From Opitutia bacterium (GTDB taxonomy: Bacteria; Verrucomicrobiota; Verrucomicrobiia; Opitutales; Seribacteraceae): 64,000 bases of DNA. The position numbers and the translations under genes were made by a program. Below, in pieces: positions 36,018-44,587 of this stretch (its first letter is position 1; every line of letters begins with the position of its first letter). The notes below the pieces were generated by a model, which had not been told where the DNA came from, did not search any database, and saw only the letters and a list, made by a program, of their open reading frames with translations. The stretch lies in NCBI GenBank assembly GCA_018675995.1, contig JABGWZ010000269.1:1-64000 (forward strand). The letters run 5' to 3'.

Positions 36018-37370
36018 TTATTTACTCTTAGTTTCTGGCTGCGGAACACGGAAAAGAAACCAAAAAGGAATGAGTAAAAAAAGTGCACCTAAAAAGTAAG
36101 CAAATGAAGATCCATATTTAAAAAAGATCAATCCAGCAAGTAATGGACCTATGGCTCGAGCCATAGAACCAGAAGAACGGAACACACCCAGATGAAAACC
36201 TTGATCCTGTTCATCCGAATGCAATGAAGTTAGTGAAGTTAATGTTGGACTAATAAAAGCAACGCCTGTCGACATTAAAAATAAAGATATAAAAAACCAA
36301 GATTCTCCATGCAAACTAGAAAGCATTAAAAATGCAATAAGACCAATTAAAATTCCAGCTAAAGCCATTCTTTTCTCCCCCACTCTTCCAACAAATCTTC
36401 GCACGAAAAAACCTTGGGCAAATATTAAAGTACCGCCGATTAGTAAAAACATTTTCGTTATTTGAATTGGATTATACGAAAATCTCTCAACTGCTAAAAA
36501 AGTAAGCGTAAATTCCATCCCTGAAAAAGAAATCATATAAAATAAATATGCAAGGCAAGCATCTCTTACTGCTGGGTTTTGTATTTGACCAAGTTGGAAA
36601 ATAACCGGCTTTGCATCGTTTCTTACTTTTCTTTTTTCAACGGGTAAAGTTTCTTTAAAGGAAAAGGCTAGCCACGAAAGATTAATTAAGGCTAGAAGAA
36701 AACTAATTGCGGCTGCCACCGAAAAAGGATTTAAACTTAAGGCAGAGGAAGATTCATCAGCCAAAATAAATTGAGATGCATATCCACCAAGAGCCGGTCC
36801 GACAACAAAGCCAAGTCCAAATGCAACACCTACAAATGCCATTCCCTTGGAACGTGACTCTCGAGATGTAACATCCGCAATTGATGCTGTTGCAACAGAC
36901 AAATTCCCACTAGCAATACCACTTAGTACACGGGATAGGACTAGAATCCAGAAATCTCCAGCAAAAACCCATAATCCGTACCCTAAGCAGGTTCCACCCA
37001 GTGTCATAAGTAAAACAGGTCGCCTACCAATTTTATCAGACAATCGTCCCCAAATAGGAGCAAAAAAGAACTGAAGTATGGCATAAAGAGATCCCAAAAC
37101 CCCTCCGAATATGACCGTTTCAAAACGAAAACTCTTATTTTGAACAGCACCTTCAAATGCAAGCCCTTGTATGGAGATAACAAAATCCGTAAGAATACCG
37201 CCCCCAAGCAAACTTTCCCGTTCCAGATAATGATCAAGCATTTCGGGGAACAAAGGAAAAATAACGGAAAAACCTACCATATCCAAAAAGATTGTCAGGA
37301 AAACCACCCCAAAGGTAGCTTTTTTCTTGGTAGCTAAATCTCTATCGGTATCAACTGTCATGTTTTTCAT
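36018..37370 (-). CDS. MFS drug exporter-like permease
   Basis: 450 residues from ATG 37370; the ORF track uses a TTG one codon earlier. Twelve membrane helices are predicted. The MFS motif A appears as GRLSDKIGRRPVLLM between helices 2 and 3, and VLSRVLSGIASGNLSVATA plus GFVVGPALGGYAS match the TetA/DHA1 antiporter group. An unusual ~35-residue insertion (LERESLLGGGILTDFVISI...) lies between helices 1 and 2. The start overlaps the coaD stop (TGATG), so translation is coupled to coaD. Substrate unknown. Confidence 0.82.
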   Translation of the reverse strand: MKNMTVDTDRDLATKKKATFGVVFLTIFLDMVGFSVIFPLFPEMLDHYLERESLLGGGILTDFVISIQGLAFEGAVQNKSFRFETVIFGGVLGSLYAILQFFFAPIWGRLSDKIGRRPVLLMTLGGTCLGYGLWVFAGDFWILVLSRVLSGIASGNLSVATASIADVTSRESRSKGMAFVGVAFGLGFVVGPALGGYASQFILADESSSALSLNPFSVAAAISFLLALINLSWLAFSFKETLPVEKRKVRNDAKPVIFQLGQIQNPAVRDACLAYLFYMISFSGMEFTLTFLAVERFSYNPIQITKMFLLIGGTLIFAQGFFVRRFVGRVGEKRMALAGILIGLIAFLMLSSLHGESWFFISLFLMSTGVAFISPTLTSLTSLHSDEQDQGFHLGVFRSSGSMARAIGPLLAGLIFFKYGSSFAYFLGALFLLIPFWFLFRVPQPETKSK

Positions 37371-37861
37371 CAAAGAGACTTATTTTTAGCCAATTCTGAC
37401 AGTGCTTGAGAAACATTTGGAGGAACCAGACCGGTTTCTCTATCTCCAAAAAGGTGTACCTGTTTGATTAAACTCGAACTTGTGTAAAAATATTTCTCGT
37501 TGGGCATTAAGAATATTGTTTCCAATACGGAATCTAAGTGTCTGTTCATTTGAGCCATTTGAAATTCAAATTCAAAATCTGATACTGCACGTAAACCTCT
37601 GACAACAACACTCGCACCTATCTCTTTAGCATAATCAACCAATAATCCATCAAAAGACTCGACTGAAACATTGCCGAAATGGGAAATATTTTGCTGAATA
37701 AGGTCAACTCTTCTTCTGCAATCAAAAGCTGTTTCCTTAATTATGCTATCAGTTGAAACTGCAACAACAACATGGTCTAGAATTTTGGAAGCACGTTCCA
37801 AAACATCGAGGTGACCATAAGTGACAGGATCAAAAGTACCGGGATAAATCGCAGTTTTCAT
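37370..37861 (-). CDS. coaD: Phosphopantetheine adenylyltransferase
   Basis: 163 residues, normal length. [21 protein letters not shown] contains the TxGH nucleotidyltransferase motif. [23 protein letters not shown] and [12 protein letters not shown] are the conserved substrate-binding regions. It makes dephospho-CoA, the fourth step of CoA synthesis. It is divergent from pgsA and coupled to a downstream MFS gene. Confidence 0.96.
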   Translation of the reverse strand: MKTAIYPGTFDPVTYGHLDVLERASKILDHVVVAVSTDSIIKETAFDCRRRVDLIQQNISHFGNVSVESFDGLLVDYAKEIGASVVVRGLRAVSDFEFEFQMAQMNRHLDSVLETIFLMPNEKYFYTSSSLIKQVHLFGDRETGLVPPNVSQALSELAKNKSL

Positions 37862-37961
37862 ACAATGTGTATATAACTTATCGAATAATCAAAACAAGTC
37901 TACAACCAAGAATGCGTTGTTATTGCAAATAACTATTAGAGGTGTATTTATAAGGCTGTTT

Positions 37962-38573
37962 ATGAATCTGCCAAATCTTCTAACTCTTTCCCGGATTCCC
38001 TTAATGCTATTAGTAATCGCTTTATTGTACCCGTCTTCAGAAAGCACATATCAATGGGTTCGTACCTCTGCTTTATTACTTTTCCTATTTGCAGCTCTGA
38101 CTGATTGGCTTGACGGTTGGTTGGCTCGAAAAATTGGTCAAGTGTCAGAATTTGGAAAGTTTATGGATGCTCTTTCTGATAAGGTTTTAACTCTTGGTAT
38201 GTTTATTAGCCTATTAGTTCTTGATGAAATTGGGAAATGGGCACTTTTTCCTGTTTTATTAATTCTGTCCCGCGAATTGTTAATTACAGGATTAAGGTTG
38301 GTTGCTTCAGCAAAAGGCAAAATATTGGCTGCGGAAAAAGTTGGAAAACTCAAAACTGTAATCCAATTATCCTGCATTTGCCTATTTCTTGGCAAAATTG
38401 CACTCGAAGACGATTTTGGTGAAATAATCGCAGAACCTTTGCACCAAGATTTAATTCAATTCCTTCTTTTGTCTGGTAGGGTAACTTTGATAATCGCTAC
38501 TGTCATTACGGTTTTATCTGGAATTGTTTACCTTTCCAAATATTGGAATCTACTCATTGAAGATAATGAATAA
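37962..38573 (+). CDS. pgsA: Phosphatidylglycerophosphate synthase
   Basis: 203 residues from ATG 37962 (MNLPNLLTLSRIPLML); the 15 extra codons in the track are rejected because the family starts this way. The CDP-alcohol phosphotransferase motif DGx2ARx8Gx3Dx3D is complete in DGWLARKIGQVSEFGKFMDALSD. Several membrane helices follow. It makes phosphatidylglycerophosphate from CDP-diacylglycerol and glycerol-3-phosphate. pgpA, the next enzyme of the pathway, starts 2 bases downstream. Confidence 0.94.
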   Translation: MNLPNLLTLSRIPLMLLVIALLYPSSESTYQWVRTSALLLFLFAALTDWLDGWLARKIGQVSEFGKFMDALSDKVLTLGMFISLLVLDEIGKWALFPVLLILSRELLITGLRLVASAKGKILAAEKVGKLKTVIQLSCICLFLGKIALEDDFGEIIAEPLHQDLIQFLLLSGRVTLIIATVITVLSGIVYLSKYWNLLIEDNE

Positions 38574-38575
38574 AG

Positions 38576-39064
38576 ATGGACTGGCTGGTTAAAAACCTAA
38601 GTACTCTTGGACCAGTCGGAACCAAGCTTCCGGCTCCTGGTACATTTGGCTCTCTGGTCGGTGTAATAATTTTTATCTTTTTGATTTCGCTATCAACCAT
38701 TCCTCCTTTCTTCATACTCCTTTTCTTTTTTCTTCTCTTCATTTTAGGTATTCCAATGTGTAGCCGAGTGGAAGTTCTTCTGGGAAAAGCCGACCCGCCA
38801 GAGGTCATATGGGACGAGTTCACAGCTGTACCTCTAGTTTATATTTTTTGCATTAATGAATTAGATTCTTTTTTCATTTTGATAACCGGCTTTGCCCTTT
38901 TTCGATTTTTTGATATCGCAAAGCCATTTGGCATCAGAAAACTTCAGCTATTACCTGGAGGGGTTGGTGTTATGATAGACGACCTAGCAGCAGCACTTTG
39001 CTCGGCTTGTCTTCTTTACTTTGTTAAAACTTTTGCTTTGTCTTTTAATCAATACCTATTCTAA
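38576..39064 (+). CDS. pgpA: Phosphatidylglycerophosphatase A
   Basis: 162 residues with the PgpA signatures KLPAPGTFGSLVGV, DPPEVIWDEFTAVPLV, FRFFDIAKPFGI and LPGGVGVMIDDLAAALCS. It removes the phosphate from phosphatidylglycerophosphate at the inner membrane, completing phosphatidylglycerol synthesis with pgsA. The ptsH gene follows 11 bases later and may share the transcript. Confidence 0.94.
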   Translation: MDWLVKNLSTLGPVGTKLPAPGTFGSLVGVIIFIFLISLSTIPPFFILLFFFLLFILGIPMCSRVEVLLGKADPPEVIWDEFTAVPLVYIFCINELDSFFILITGFALFRFFDIAKPFGIRKLQLLPGGVGVMIDDLAAALCSACLLYFVKTFALSFNQYLF

Positions 39065-39075
39065 ATATTATATTG

Positions 39076-39375
39076 ATGAGTGAATCTGAACAAAACAACT
39101 CAAGCGAAATCCGATCATTCTCGTTGGAGGTTTCCAACAAAATGGGAATTCACGCTCGACCAGCGGCTATGGTCGTTCGTATTGCAACTAAGTATGATGG
39201 AAATATCTGGGTTGAGAAAGATGGTGAAAAAGTAAACGCAAAGAGTATAATGGGCATAATGATGCTTGCCGCAGCGAAGGGAACACTCCTCACTTTTCAT
39301 ATTGATTCAGAAGATGGTGAAAAGTTTGAGAAAGAAATGAGTGATCTATTTACATCTAAATTTCAGGACGAATAG
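39076..39375 (+). CDS. ptsH: PTS phosphocarrier protein HPr
   Basis: 99 residues from ATG 39076; the track uses a TTG one codon before. His26 in MGIHARPAA is the residue phosphorylated by Enzyme I, and Ser57 in VNAKSIMGIMMLAA is the HPr-kinase site equivalent to Ser46. An extra ~11-residue N-terminus precedes the core. Presence of the serine site suggests HPrK-type regulation. Enzyme I lies convergently 11 bases downstream; no EIIA, EIIB or EIIC gene is in the window. Confidence 0.94.
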   Translation: MSESEQNNSSEIRSFSLEVSNKMGIHARPAAMVVRIATKYDGNIWVEKDGEKVNAKSIMGIMMLAAAKGTLLTFHIDSEDGEKFEKEMSDLFTSKFQDE

Positions 39376-39386
39376 AAAAAGCTTAA

Positions 39387-41147
39387 TTATATTATCAATT
39401 CAGAAACGCGTTCTTCGTAAAAAGATTTCAAACATTCTTTTATTTCCGAAGGCCTCCTCATTTCCATAATTTTGGATCGAAGTTCATGAACTTCCGCCAT
39501 CGTAAACCTTCGACCAAAAAACTTTAATTCGGGCAGCATAGTACTAGTTGCACTTAAAGCATCGACACCTAAGCCGATCAAAAGTGGAAGAAAATGTGGG
39601 TCGCCAGCAATTTCTCCACATAGTGTGACTTCAATATTTTTCTCTTTTGAAACTCTAGCAATTTGCTCAATAGCGCGAATGACGGCTGGATGGTGAGGCT
39701 CATAAAGATACGAAATTTCATTATTAATCCTGTCAACTGCTAAAAGGTATTGAACTAAGTCATTCGTCCCCACACTAAAGAAATCTACTTCATCGGCTAG
39801 CATATCACTGATGGTAACAGCAGATGGGGTTTCTATCATACAACCAACCTTAATGCCATGATCAAAATCAATCCCTCTTTCTTGTAATTCAGATTTTGCC
39901 TTAGTCAAAAATTCTTTTGCTCTAATTATTTCCCCTACCCCACTAATCATTGGAAACATGATATGAACGGGACCGTGAGCACTGACACGCAAAATTGCAC
40001 GAAGCTGATCCAAAAAAATAGCTGGATGCCTCAAGCAATATCGTATTGCACGAAAACCCATAAAAGGGTTTTCTTCTTTCTCCCGACCGATAGAATCTAA
40101 TATCTTATCACCTCCCAAGTCTAAGGTACGAATAGTAACGGGTTTACCATTTGCTGCACAAACTAGGCTTAAATAATCATCTACTTGTTGGTCTTCGGTT
40201 GGAATTTCATTTTTTCTGAGAAAAGTAGACTCCGTTCGAAAAAGACCAACTCCCTCACAATTATTTTCAAGCCCTTGGATAACTTCCCGACTTGAATCTG
40301 CGTTAACAAGAAATCTTATTTTCGTACCATCTTTAGTCTCAGCAGGGAGTTCAGATTCGCCAATCAGTAAATCAGTAAGCTTTTTTCTTTGTAAATCAAC
40401 TTTTCCGTAACGAAACAAAGTTGTTTCAGACGGATTAATGATTGCCACCCCCTCGAAACCATCAATCAATAGGGTATCTGAATCAGACAGCTGTTCGATC
40501 AAACCTCGAAGACCAACCACAGCGGGAACACCGCTCGCACGAGCCATAATCACCGCATGACCTGTCCGACCACCTGTATCCGTGGCTATTCCAAGTATTT
40601 TATTTCGATCTAAAGATGCGGTATCAGATGGGCTAAGGTCTTCGGATGCTAAAATCCTTGGCTCTTCTAAAAAAGCGGTACCGGCACCAGTTTCACCGAT
40701 CAGATTCCGTAGCAATCTTTTCGAAATATCCTTGAGGTCAGCTGCACGTTCACGAAGATACTCATCTTCCAATTGGTTAAAATAATCATGATACCTTTTA
40801 GTAACTCGAAAAACGCATTGCTCAATATTATCTCCTGAATCTTGGATTTCTTTATTAATATCATCAAAAAGAGCCTGATCTTCCAAGACCAACAAATGAG
40901 CATCAAAAATTCCCGCTTCTTTTTCACCAAGATTACTGGACACTGCTTTACGAATTTCCGTAATCTGGTCTCGGGTAATATCAACCGCTGTCTTGAACCT
41001 ATCCAATTCAGATTCTCGTTCTGATTCATTTATTTGATAACTTGGAACTTCTACATCTTGATGTAAAAAGCGAAATACGGTACCATGAGCAATTCCAGGT
41101 GAACCGGGAATTCCAAAAAGTATTACTTCTTTTTTTATCTGAGGCAT
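39387..41147 (-). CDS. ptsI: PTS Enzyme I (phosphoenolpyruvate-protein phosphotransferase)
   Basis: 586 residues, full length. The N-terminal HPr-binding domain is followed by the phospho-His site in DTGGRTGHAVIMARASGVPAV (usually GGRTSHTAI). The PEP-binding barrel shows LFRTESTFL, RTLDLGGDK, NPFMGFRAIR, SVGTNDLVQYLLAVDR and the Cys motif LCGEIAGDP. It moves phosphate from PEP to HPr in the cytoplasm. It is convergent with ptsH rather than in the usual ptsHI operon, and without EII partners nearby it may serve mainly regulation. Confidence 0.95.
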   Translation of the reverse strand: MPQIKKEVILFGIPGSPGIAHGTVFRFLHQDVEVPSYQINESERESELDRFKTAVDITRDQITEIRKAVSSNLGEKEAGIFDAHLLVLEDQALFDDINKEIQDSGDNIEQCVFRVTKRYHDYFNQLEDEYLRERAADLKDISKRLLRNLIGETGAGTAFLEEPRILASEDLSPSDTASLDRNKILGIATDTGGRTGHAVIMARASGVPAVVGLRGLIEQLSDSDTLLIDGFEGVAIINPSETTLFRYGKVDLQRKKLTDLLIGESELPAETKDGTKIRFLVNADSSREVIQGLENNCEGVGLFRTESTFLRKNEIPTEDQQVDDYLSLVCAANGKPVTIRTLDLGGDKILDSIGREKEENPFMGFRAIRYCLRHPAIFLDQLRAILRVSAHGPVHIMFPMISGVGEIIRAKEFLTKAKSELQERGIDFDHGIKVGCMIETPSAVTISDMLADEVDFFSVGTNDLVQYLLAVDRINNEISYLYEPHHPAVIRAIEQIARVSKEKNIEVTLCGEIAGDPHFLPLLIGLGVDALSATSTMLPELKFFGRRFTMAEVHELRSKIMEMRRPSEIKECLKSFYEERVSELII

Positions 41148-41218
41148 AAACTTTCTAAAACTTTAAAATTATTATGATTTAAAAGTGCATGAATTGAAAA
41201 CAAAAAGAATATCGTTAT

Positions 41219-42121
41219 TTATGAATTTATCCTGGTCTCCCAAAAACCTGCCTCATCTCCTAAAGATTCTTTGATTAACTGCTCAACCGATTCTTTATCA
41301 GTGTCGTTCTGAGCAAAGCAAAAACAACAGGAGCCGCTACCCGATACTCTAAAAGACAACCCATGCACTTTTTCCATCAGTTTAAAGAGGGGTGATAAAA
41401 AAAGATATTTATTTAAAATTACTGATTCGAAGTCATTATATAAAAACTGAATTGTTGGAATTGTGCCTTTCGACCAACTACGGATACGGTTTGATGCCCA
41501 TGAGTCCTCGGAATATGAGCTTTTTTCTGAAAATCTTTGATAAAGTAATGGAGTTGAAAAACCAATTGGTGGTTGAAAGATAAATATTCTCTGCCTGTTC
41601 AAAGACACATTAACTTTATTTTCAAAATTATGAACATCCTCGCCCCGTCCTGTCACATGTGCCAATCCATTCGTAAGGAAAAAAGCGCAGTCGGAACCGA
41701 GTTCCTGGGCAATATTCCCTAACTCTGAATCACATAAAGGATTACCATTTAGTGAATTAAGCCCAAGAAGTGCAGACACAGCATCAGAACTCCCTCCACC
41801 TAATCCTGCCATGATTGGAATATTCTTCTGTATTGTCACTTTCACACCAGTTCGGTCACCCGTGACTTGGCGCCATTGCCGTACAGCTGCGCAAGCAAGG
41901 TTCTGCCCACCTGAAAGAGAATCATTCCCAATACAAATGCATGTAACTTCATCCAATAAATCTGTTTTCTCCAGGGTAACATAGTCTGACAGGTCAATTT
42001 TGCTAATGACCGACTGAATTTGATGAAAATCATCAGATCTCCTACCAGTTATTGCTAAAAATAAATTAATTTTTGCAGGAGCCGGCACAGTGATTTTTTC
42101 TATGGCTTTACTAAGTCCCAT
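41219..42121 (-). CDS. ispE: 4-diphosphocytidyl-2-C-methyl-D-erythritol kinase
   Basis: 300 residues of the GHMP kinase fold. PAPAKINLFLAITGRR is the N-terminal motif, IPIMAGLGGGSSDAVSALLGLN the ATP-binding loop, and SFRVSGSGSCCFCF the third GHMP motif. It is the fourth step of the MEP isoprenoid pathway. It lies next to, and divergent from, pyrF-ispD-ispF, which carry further steps of that pathway. Confidence 0.94.
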   Translation of the reverse strand: MGLSKAIEKITVPAPAKINLFLAITGRRSDDFHQIQSVISKIDLSDYVTLEKTDLLDEVTCICIGNDSLSGGQNLACAAVRQWRQVTGDRTGVKVTIQKNIPIMAGLGGGSSDAVSALLGLNSLNGNPLCDSELGNIAQELGSDCAFFLTNGLAHVTGRGEDVHNFENKVNVSLNRQRIFIFQPPIGFSTPLLYQRFSEKSSYSEDSWASNRIRSWSKGTIPTIQFLYNDFESVILNKYLFLSPLFKLMEKVHGLSFRVSGSGSCCFCFAQNDTDKESVEQLIKESLGDEAGFWETRINS

Positions 42122-42210
42122 TTGATCTTATTTAACTATCAATAAACAAAGATTGATGCGATGAGAAAGAATTGTATTGGCTCATCAATAAGAGAGGACA
42201 TGATAGTAAA

Positions 42211-42912
42211 ATGACAAATTCAAAAACCGAAGTTATCCTTGCCCTAGACGTTGAAAGTCGTGCCAAAGCAGAAAATATTTTGGAAAAAACCGGAGATGAT
42301 TTGCAATGGGTAAAAATTGGATTGCAGACTTATTTGCGGGATGGTGATAGTTTTTTGAAAGATGTTTCAGCAAGCGGTAAATCAATATTTCTCGACTTAA
42401 AATTGCACGACATTCCAAATACAATGACAAAGGCAATAGAAAGTTTGTCATCACTTCCAATTAAAATGCTTACCCTACACTCAACTGCTGGTCCGGAAGC
42501 ACTAGCAAAATGCACACAAGTGGCAAAAGAATTTCTTCCTAATACCCAATTGCTTGCTGTTACTGTTCTTACTTCAATGAATCAAGCTAACCTAAATGCA
42601 ATTGGGGTGAATATTGATATATCGAAACAAGTAGATAATTTGGCCAAAATGTCTATTGAATCAGGAATTAATGGGATCGTTTCATCTCCACTTGAATTAA
42701 TCAGGCTAAGACCACAACTTCCATCAAAAACAATTTTTGTAACCCCTGGTATTCGACCAATTGGGTCATCAAGTGGAGATCAAAAAAGAATAATGACGCC
42801 CAAACAAGCTGCTAATTCAGGGGCAAACTTCCTCGTAATTGGAAGACCCATTTTAGAAGCAGTGGAACCGAAAAAAACTCTCATAGAAATTCAGACAGAG
42901 CTTAACTTATGA
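42211..42912 (+). CDS. pyrF: Orotidine 5'-phosphate decarboxylase
   Basis: 233 residues from ATG 42211 (MTNSKTEVILALDVES), with a weak AGAGAGG upstream; the 13 extra codons of the track begin at a TTG and are unlikely. ILALDVES is the first strand, FLDLKLHDIPNTM carries the catalytic Asp-Lys-Asp array, and FVTPGIRP is the phosphate-binding loop. It makes UMP in the cytoplasm. Its end overlaps the ispD start by four bases, although the two enzymes belong to different pathways. Confidence 0.94.
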   Translation: MTNSKTEVILALDVESRAKAENILEKTGDDLQWVKIGLQTYLRDGDSFLKDVSASGKSIFLDLKLHDIPNTMTKAIESLSSLPIKMLTLHSTAGPEALAKCTQVAKEFLPNTQLLAVTVLTSMNQANLNAIGVNIDISKQVDNLAKMSIESGINGIVSSPLELIRLRPQLPSKTIFVTPGIRPIGSSSGDQKRIMTPKQAANSGANFLVIGRPILEAVEPKKTLIEIQTELNL

Positions 42913-43631
42913 AGCACATCGCGATTCTTCTTGCCGGTGGTTCAAGTAAAAGAATGAAACAACCGGGAAAGGATAAACTTTTACATCCAATCAAAGAAAC
43001 CAATGCATTTCGTCTTTGCTATAAAGCTTTCACCGGATCATTAGAGATCGAAAAAATAGTTATTGTCTATCGTGATGAGGATCAAAAAGCATTATTAAAA
43101 AAAGAAATCGATCTTGTTAACCAGGAATCACGAAGGGATTTAAAACCAGTTTTCACTCAAGGTGGTAAAGAAAGAATGCACTCTGTTGCCAATGCATTGG
43201 CAAACTGCCCAGAATCATGTGAATTTGTATATATTCATGACTGTGCTAGACCAATGATAACTTCAGCAACTATCGACAAACTAAAGAATATTGTTTCCAA
43301 GGAAGGTGCTGCAGTAATAGCTAGACCATTACATGATACAGTTAAAAAAATCTTAGACTTTGCCCCTAAAAAGAACACACTTTTGTCTTTAACTGAAACA
43401 GTTGATAGGGAGGAGCTATGGATAATGGAGACACCACAATGCTCAAACATTGGCTGGCTTAAAGAAGGCATTAAGATTGCAAAAGAAAAAAACATACTCG
43501 TCACTGATGAGGTATCAATTCTTGAACTAGTTGCAAAACCCGTTTCGCTTGTAAATATCAATTATCCAAACCCTAAAATCACTGCACCGGCAGATTTGAC
43601 TTTTATAAATTTTCTACTTTCTCAAACATGA
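42909..43631 (+). CDS. ispD: 2-C-methyl-D-erythritol 4-phosphate cytidylyltransferase
   Basis: 240 residues. ILLAGGSSKRMKQPGKDKLL is the nucleotide-binding loop with the catalytic Lys and Arg, GGKERMHSVANAL the substrate part, and VYIHDCARPMIT the metal-binding region. ARPLHDTVKKI and METPQCS also fit the family. Third step of the MEP pathway. Overlaps pyrF and ispF by four bases each (ATGA). Confidence 0.93.
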   Translation: MKHIAILLAGGSSKRMKQPGKDKLLHPIKETNAFRLCYKAFTGSLEIEKIVIVYRDEDQKALLKKEIDLVNQESRRDLKPVFTQGGKERMHSVANALANCPESCEFVYIHDCARPMITSATIDKLKNIVSKEGAAVIARPLHDTVKKILDFAPKKNTLLSLTETVDREELWIMETPQCSNIGWLKEGIKIAKEKNILVTDEVSILELVAKPVSLVNINYPNPKITAPADLTFINFLLSQT

Positions 43632-44119
43632 CACTTGATACACCAATTTTAATTGGACATGGATATGACTTGCACCGGTTTGCTCGTGGCAGGAAACTCA
43701 TTTTAGGAGGGGTGGAAATACCATCAGAGATGGGTTTGCTCGGTCACTCCGACGCCGATTGCCTAATACATGCATTATCTGATGCGATTTTAGGCGCACT
43801 CGGACTACCAGACATTGGTCATTATTTCCCGGACAGTTCCCCGGAAAATAAAGATTTAGACTCGTTAATTATCCTAAAAAAAGCAGTAACGGAGACAGGG
43901 AATCAAGGTTTTAAACTTGGAAACATTGATCTTACACTTGTTTTGGAAGAGCCAAAGATTGCTCCCTACTCTAAGCAAATCAAAGAAAAACTTTCTGACT
44001 GCTGCGGACTTGAAGTCGAACGGATTGGTATAAAGGCAACTACAAACGAGGGATTAGGAGCAATCGGCAGAAAGGAAGGAATTGCTGCCTTCGCTGTATG
44101 CACCTTAATTAAAGACTAA
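43628..44119 (+). CDS. ispF: 2-C-methyl-D-erythritol 2,4-cyclodiphosphate synthase
   Basis: 163 residues. GHGYDLHRFA holds the metal-binding Asp and His, LGHSDADCLIHALSDAILGAL the third ligand, and ATTNEGLGAIGRKEGIAA the CDP-binding end. Fifth step of the MEP pathway. Ends one base before the stop of the convergent ndk gene. ispE, -D and -F together give three consecutive MEP enzymes within 3 kb. Confidence 0.95.
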   Translation: MTLDTPILIGHGYDLHRFARGRKLILGGVEIPSEMGLLGHSDADCLIHALSDAILGALGLPDIGHYFPDSSPENKDLDSLIILKKAVTETGNQGFKLGNIDLTLVLEEPKIAPYSKQIKEKLSDCCGLEVERIGIKATTNEGLGAIGRKEGIAAFAVCTLIKD

Positions 44120-44120
44120 C

Positions 44121-44537
44121 TTAACAAATAATTTGATCGGCTTCAAAAAAGCGATTAATCTCTGTTAGTGCGGATTCCGGACTATCTGAGGCATGAACAA
44201 TATTTCTCATTCGATCTGTGCCAAGATCGCCTCGAATTGTACCCTTAGGAGCAATTGTAGAATCAGTCGGACCAACTAGGTCACGAACACCTTGAATAAC
44301 ATTCTCTCCCTCTAATGCTAATGCGAGTACTGGACATGAACTCATAAAAGCTGCGATTTCAGGAAAAAAAGGTAAATCAGCAACATGTGCATAATGTTCG
44401 CTCAAAAGGGCGTCATCAAGTTGAACGACTTTACTTCCAATTATGGAATAGCCTGCATTTTCAAAACGACTGATAACCTCACCAATATGAGAATTTTCAA
44501 CACAATCGGGTTTTAATAAGATAAGTGATCTTTGCAT
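44121..44537 (-). CDS. ndk: Nucleoside diphosphate kinase
   Basis: 138 residues, normal length. RSLILLKPDCVENSHIGEV is the family start, and RNIVHASDSPESA contains the phosphohistidine. The active-site loop usually reads NxVHGSDS, so Ala replaces Gly here. It balances NTP pools by phosphate transfer. Monocistronic, 50 bases downstream of clpC. Confidence 0.94.
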   Translation of the reverse strand: MQRSLILLKPDCVENSHIGEVISRFENAGYSIIGSKVVQLDDALLSEHYAHVADLPFFPEIAAFMSSCPVLALALEGENVIQGVRDLVGPTDSTIAPKGTIRGDLGTDRMRNIVHASDSPESALTEINRFFEADQIIC

Positions 44538-44587
44538 AAATATAAGGGAAGAGTAAAACTATTCACGATAGTAAATAGACAAATTTG

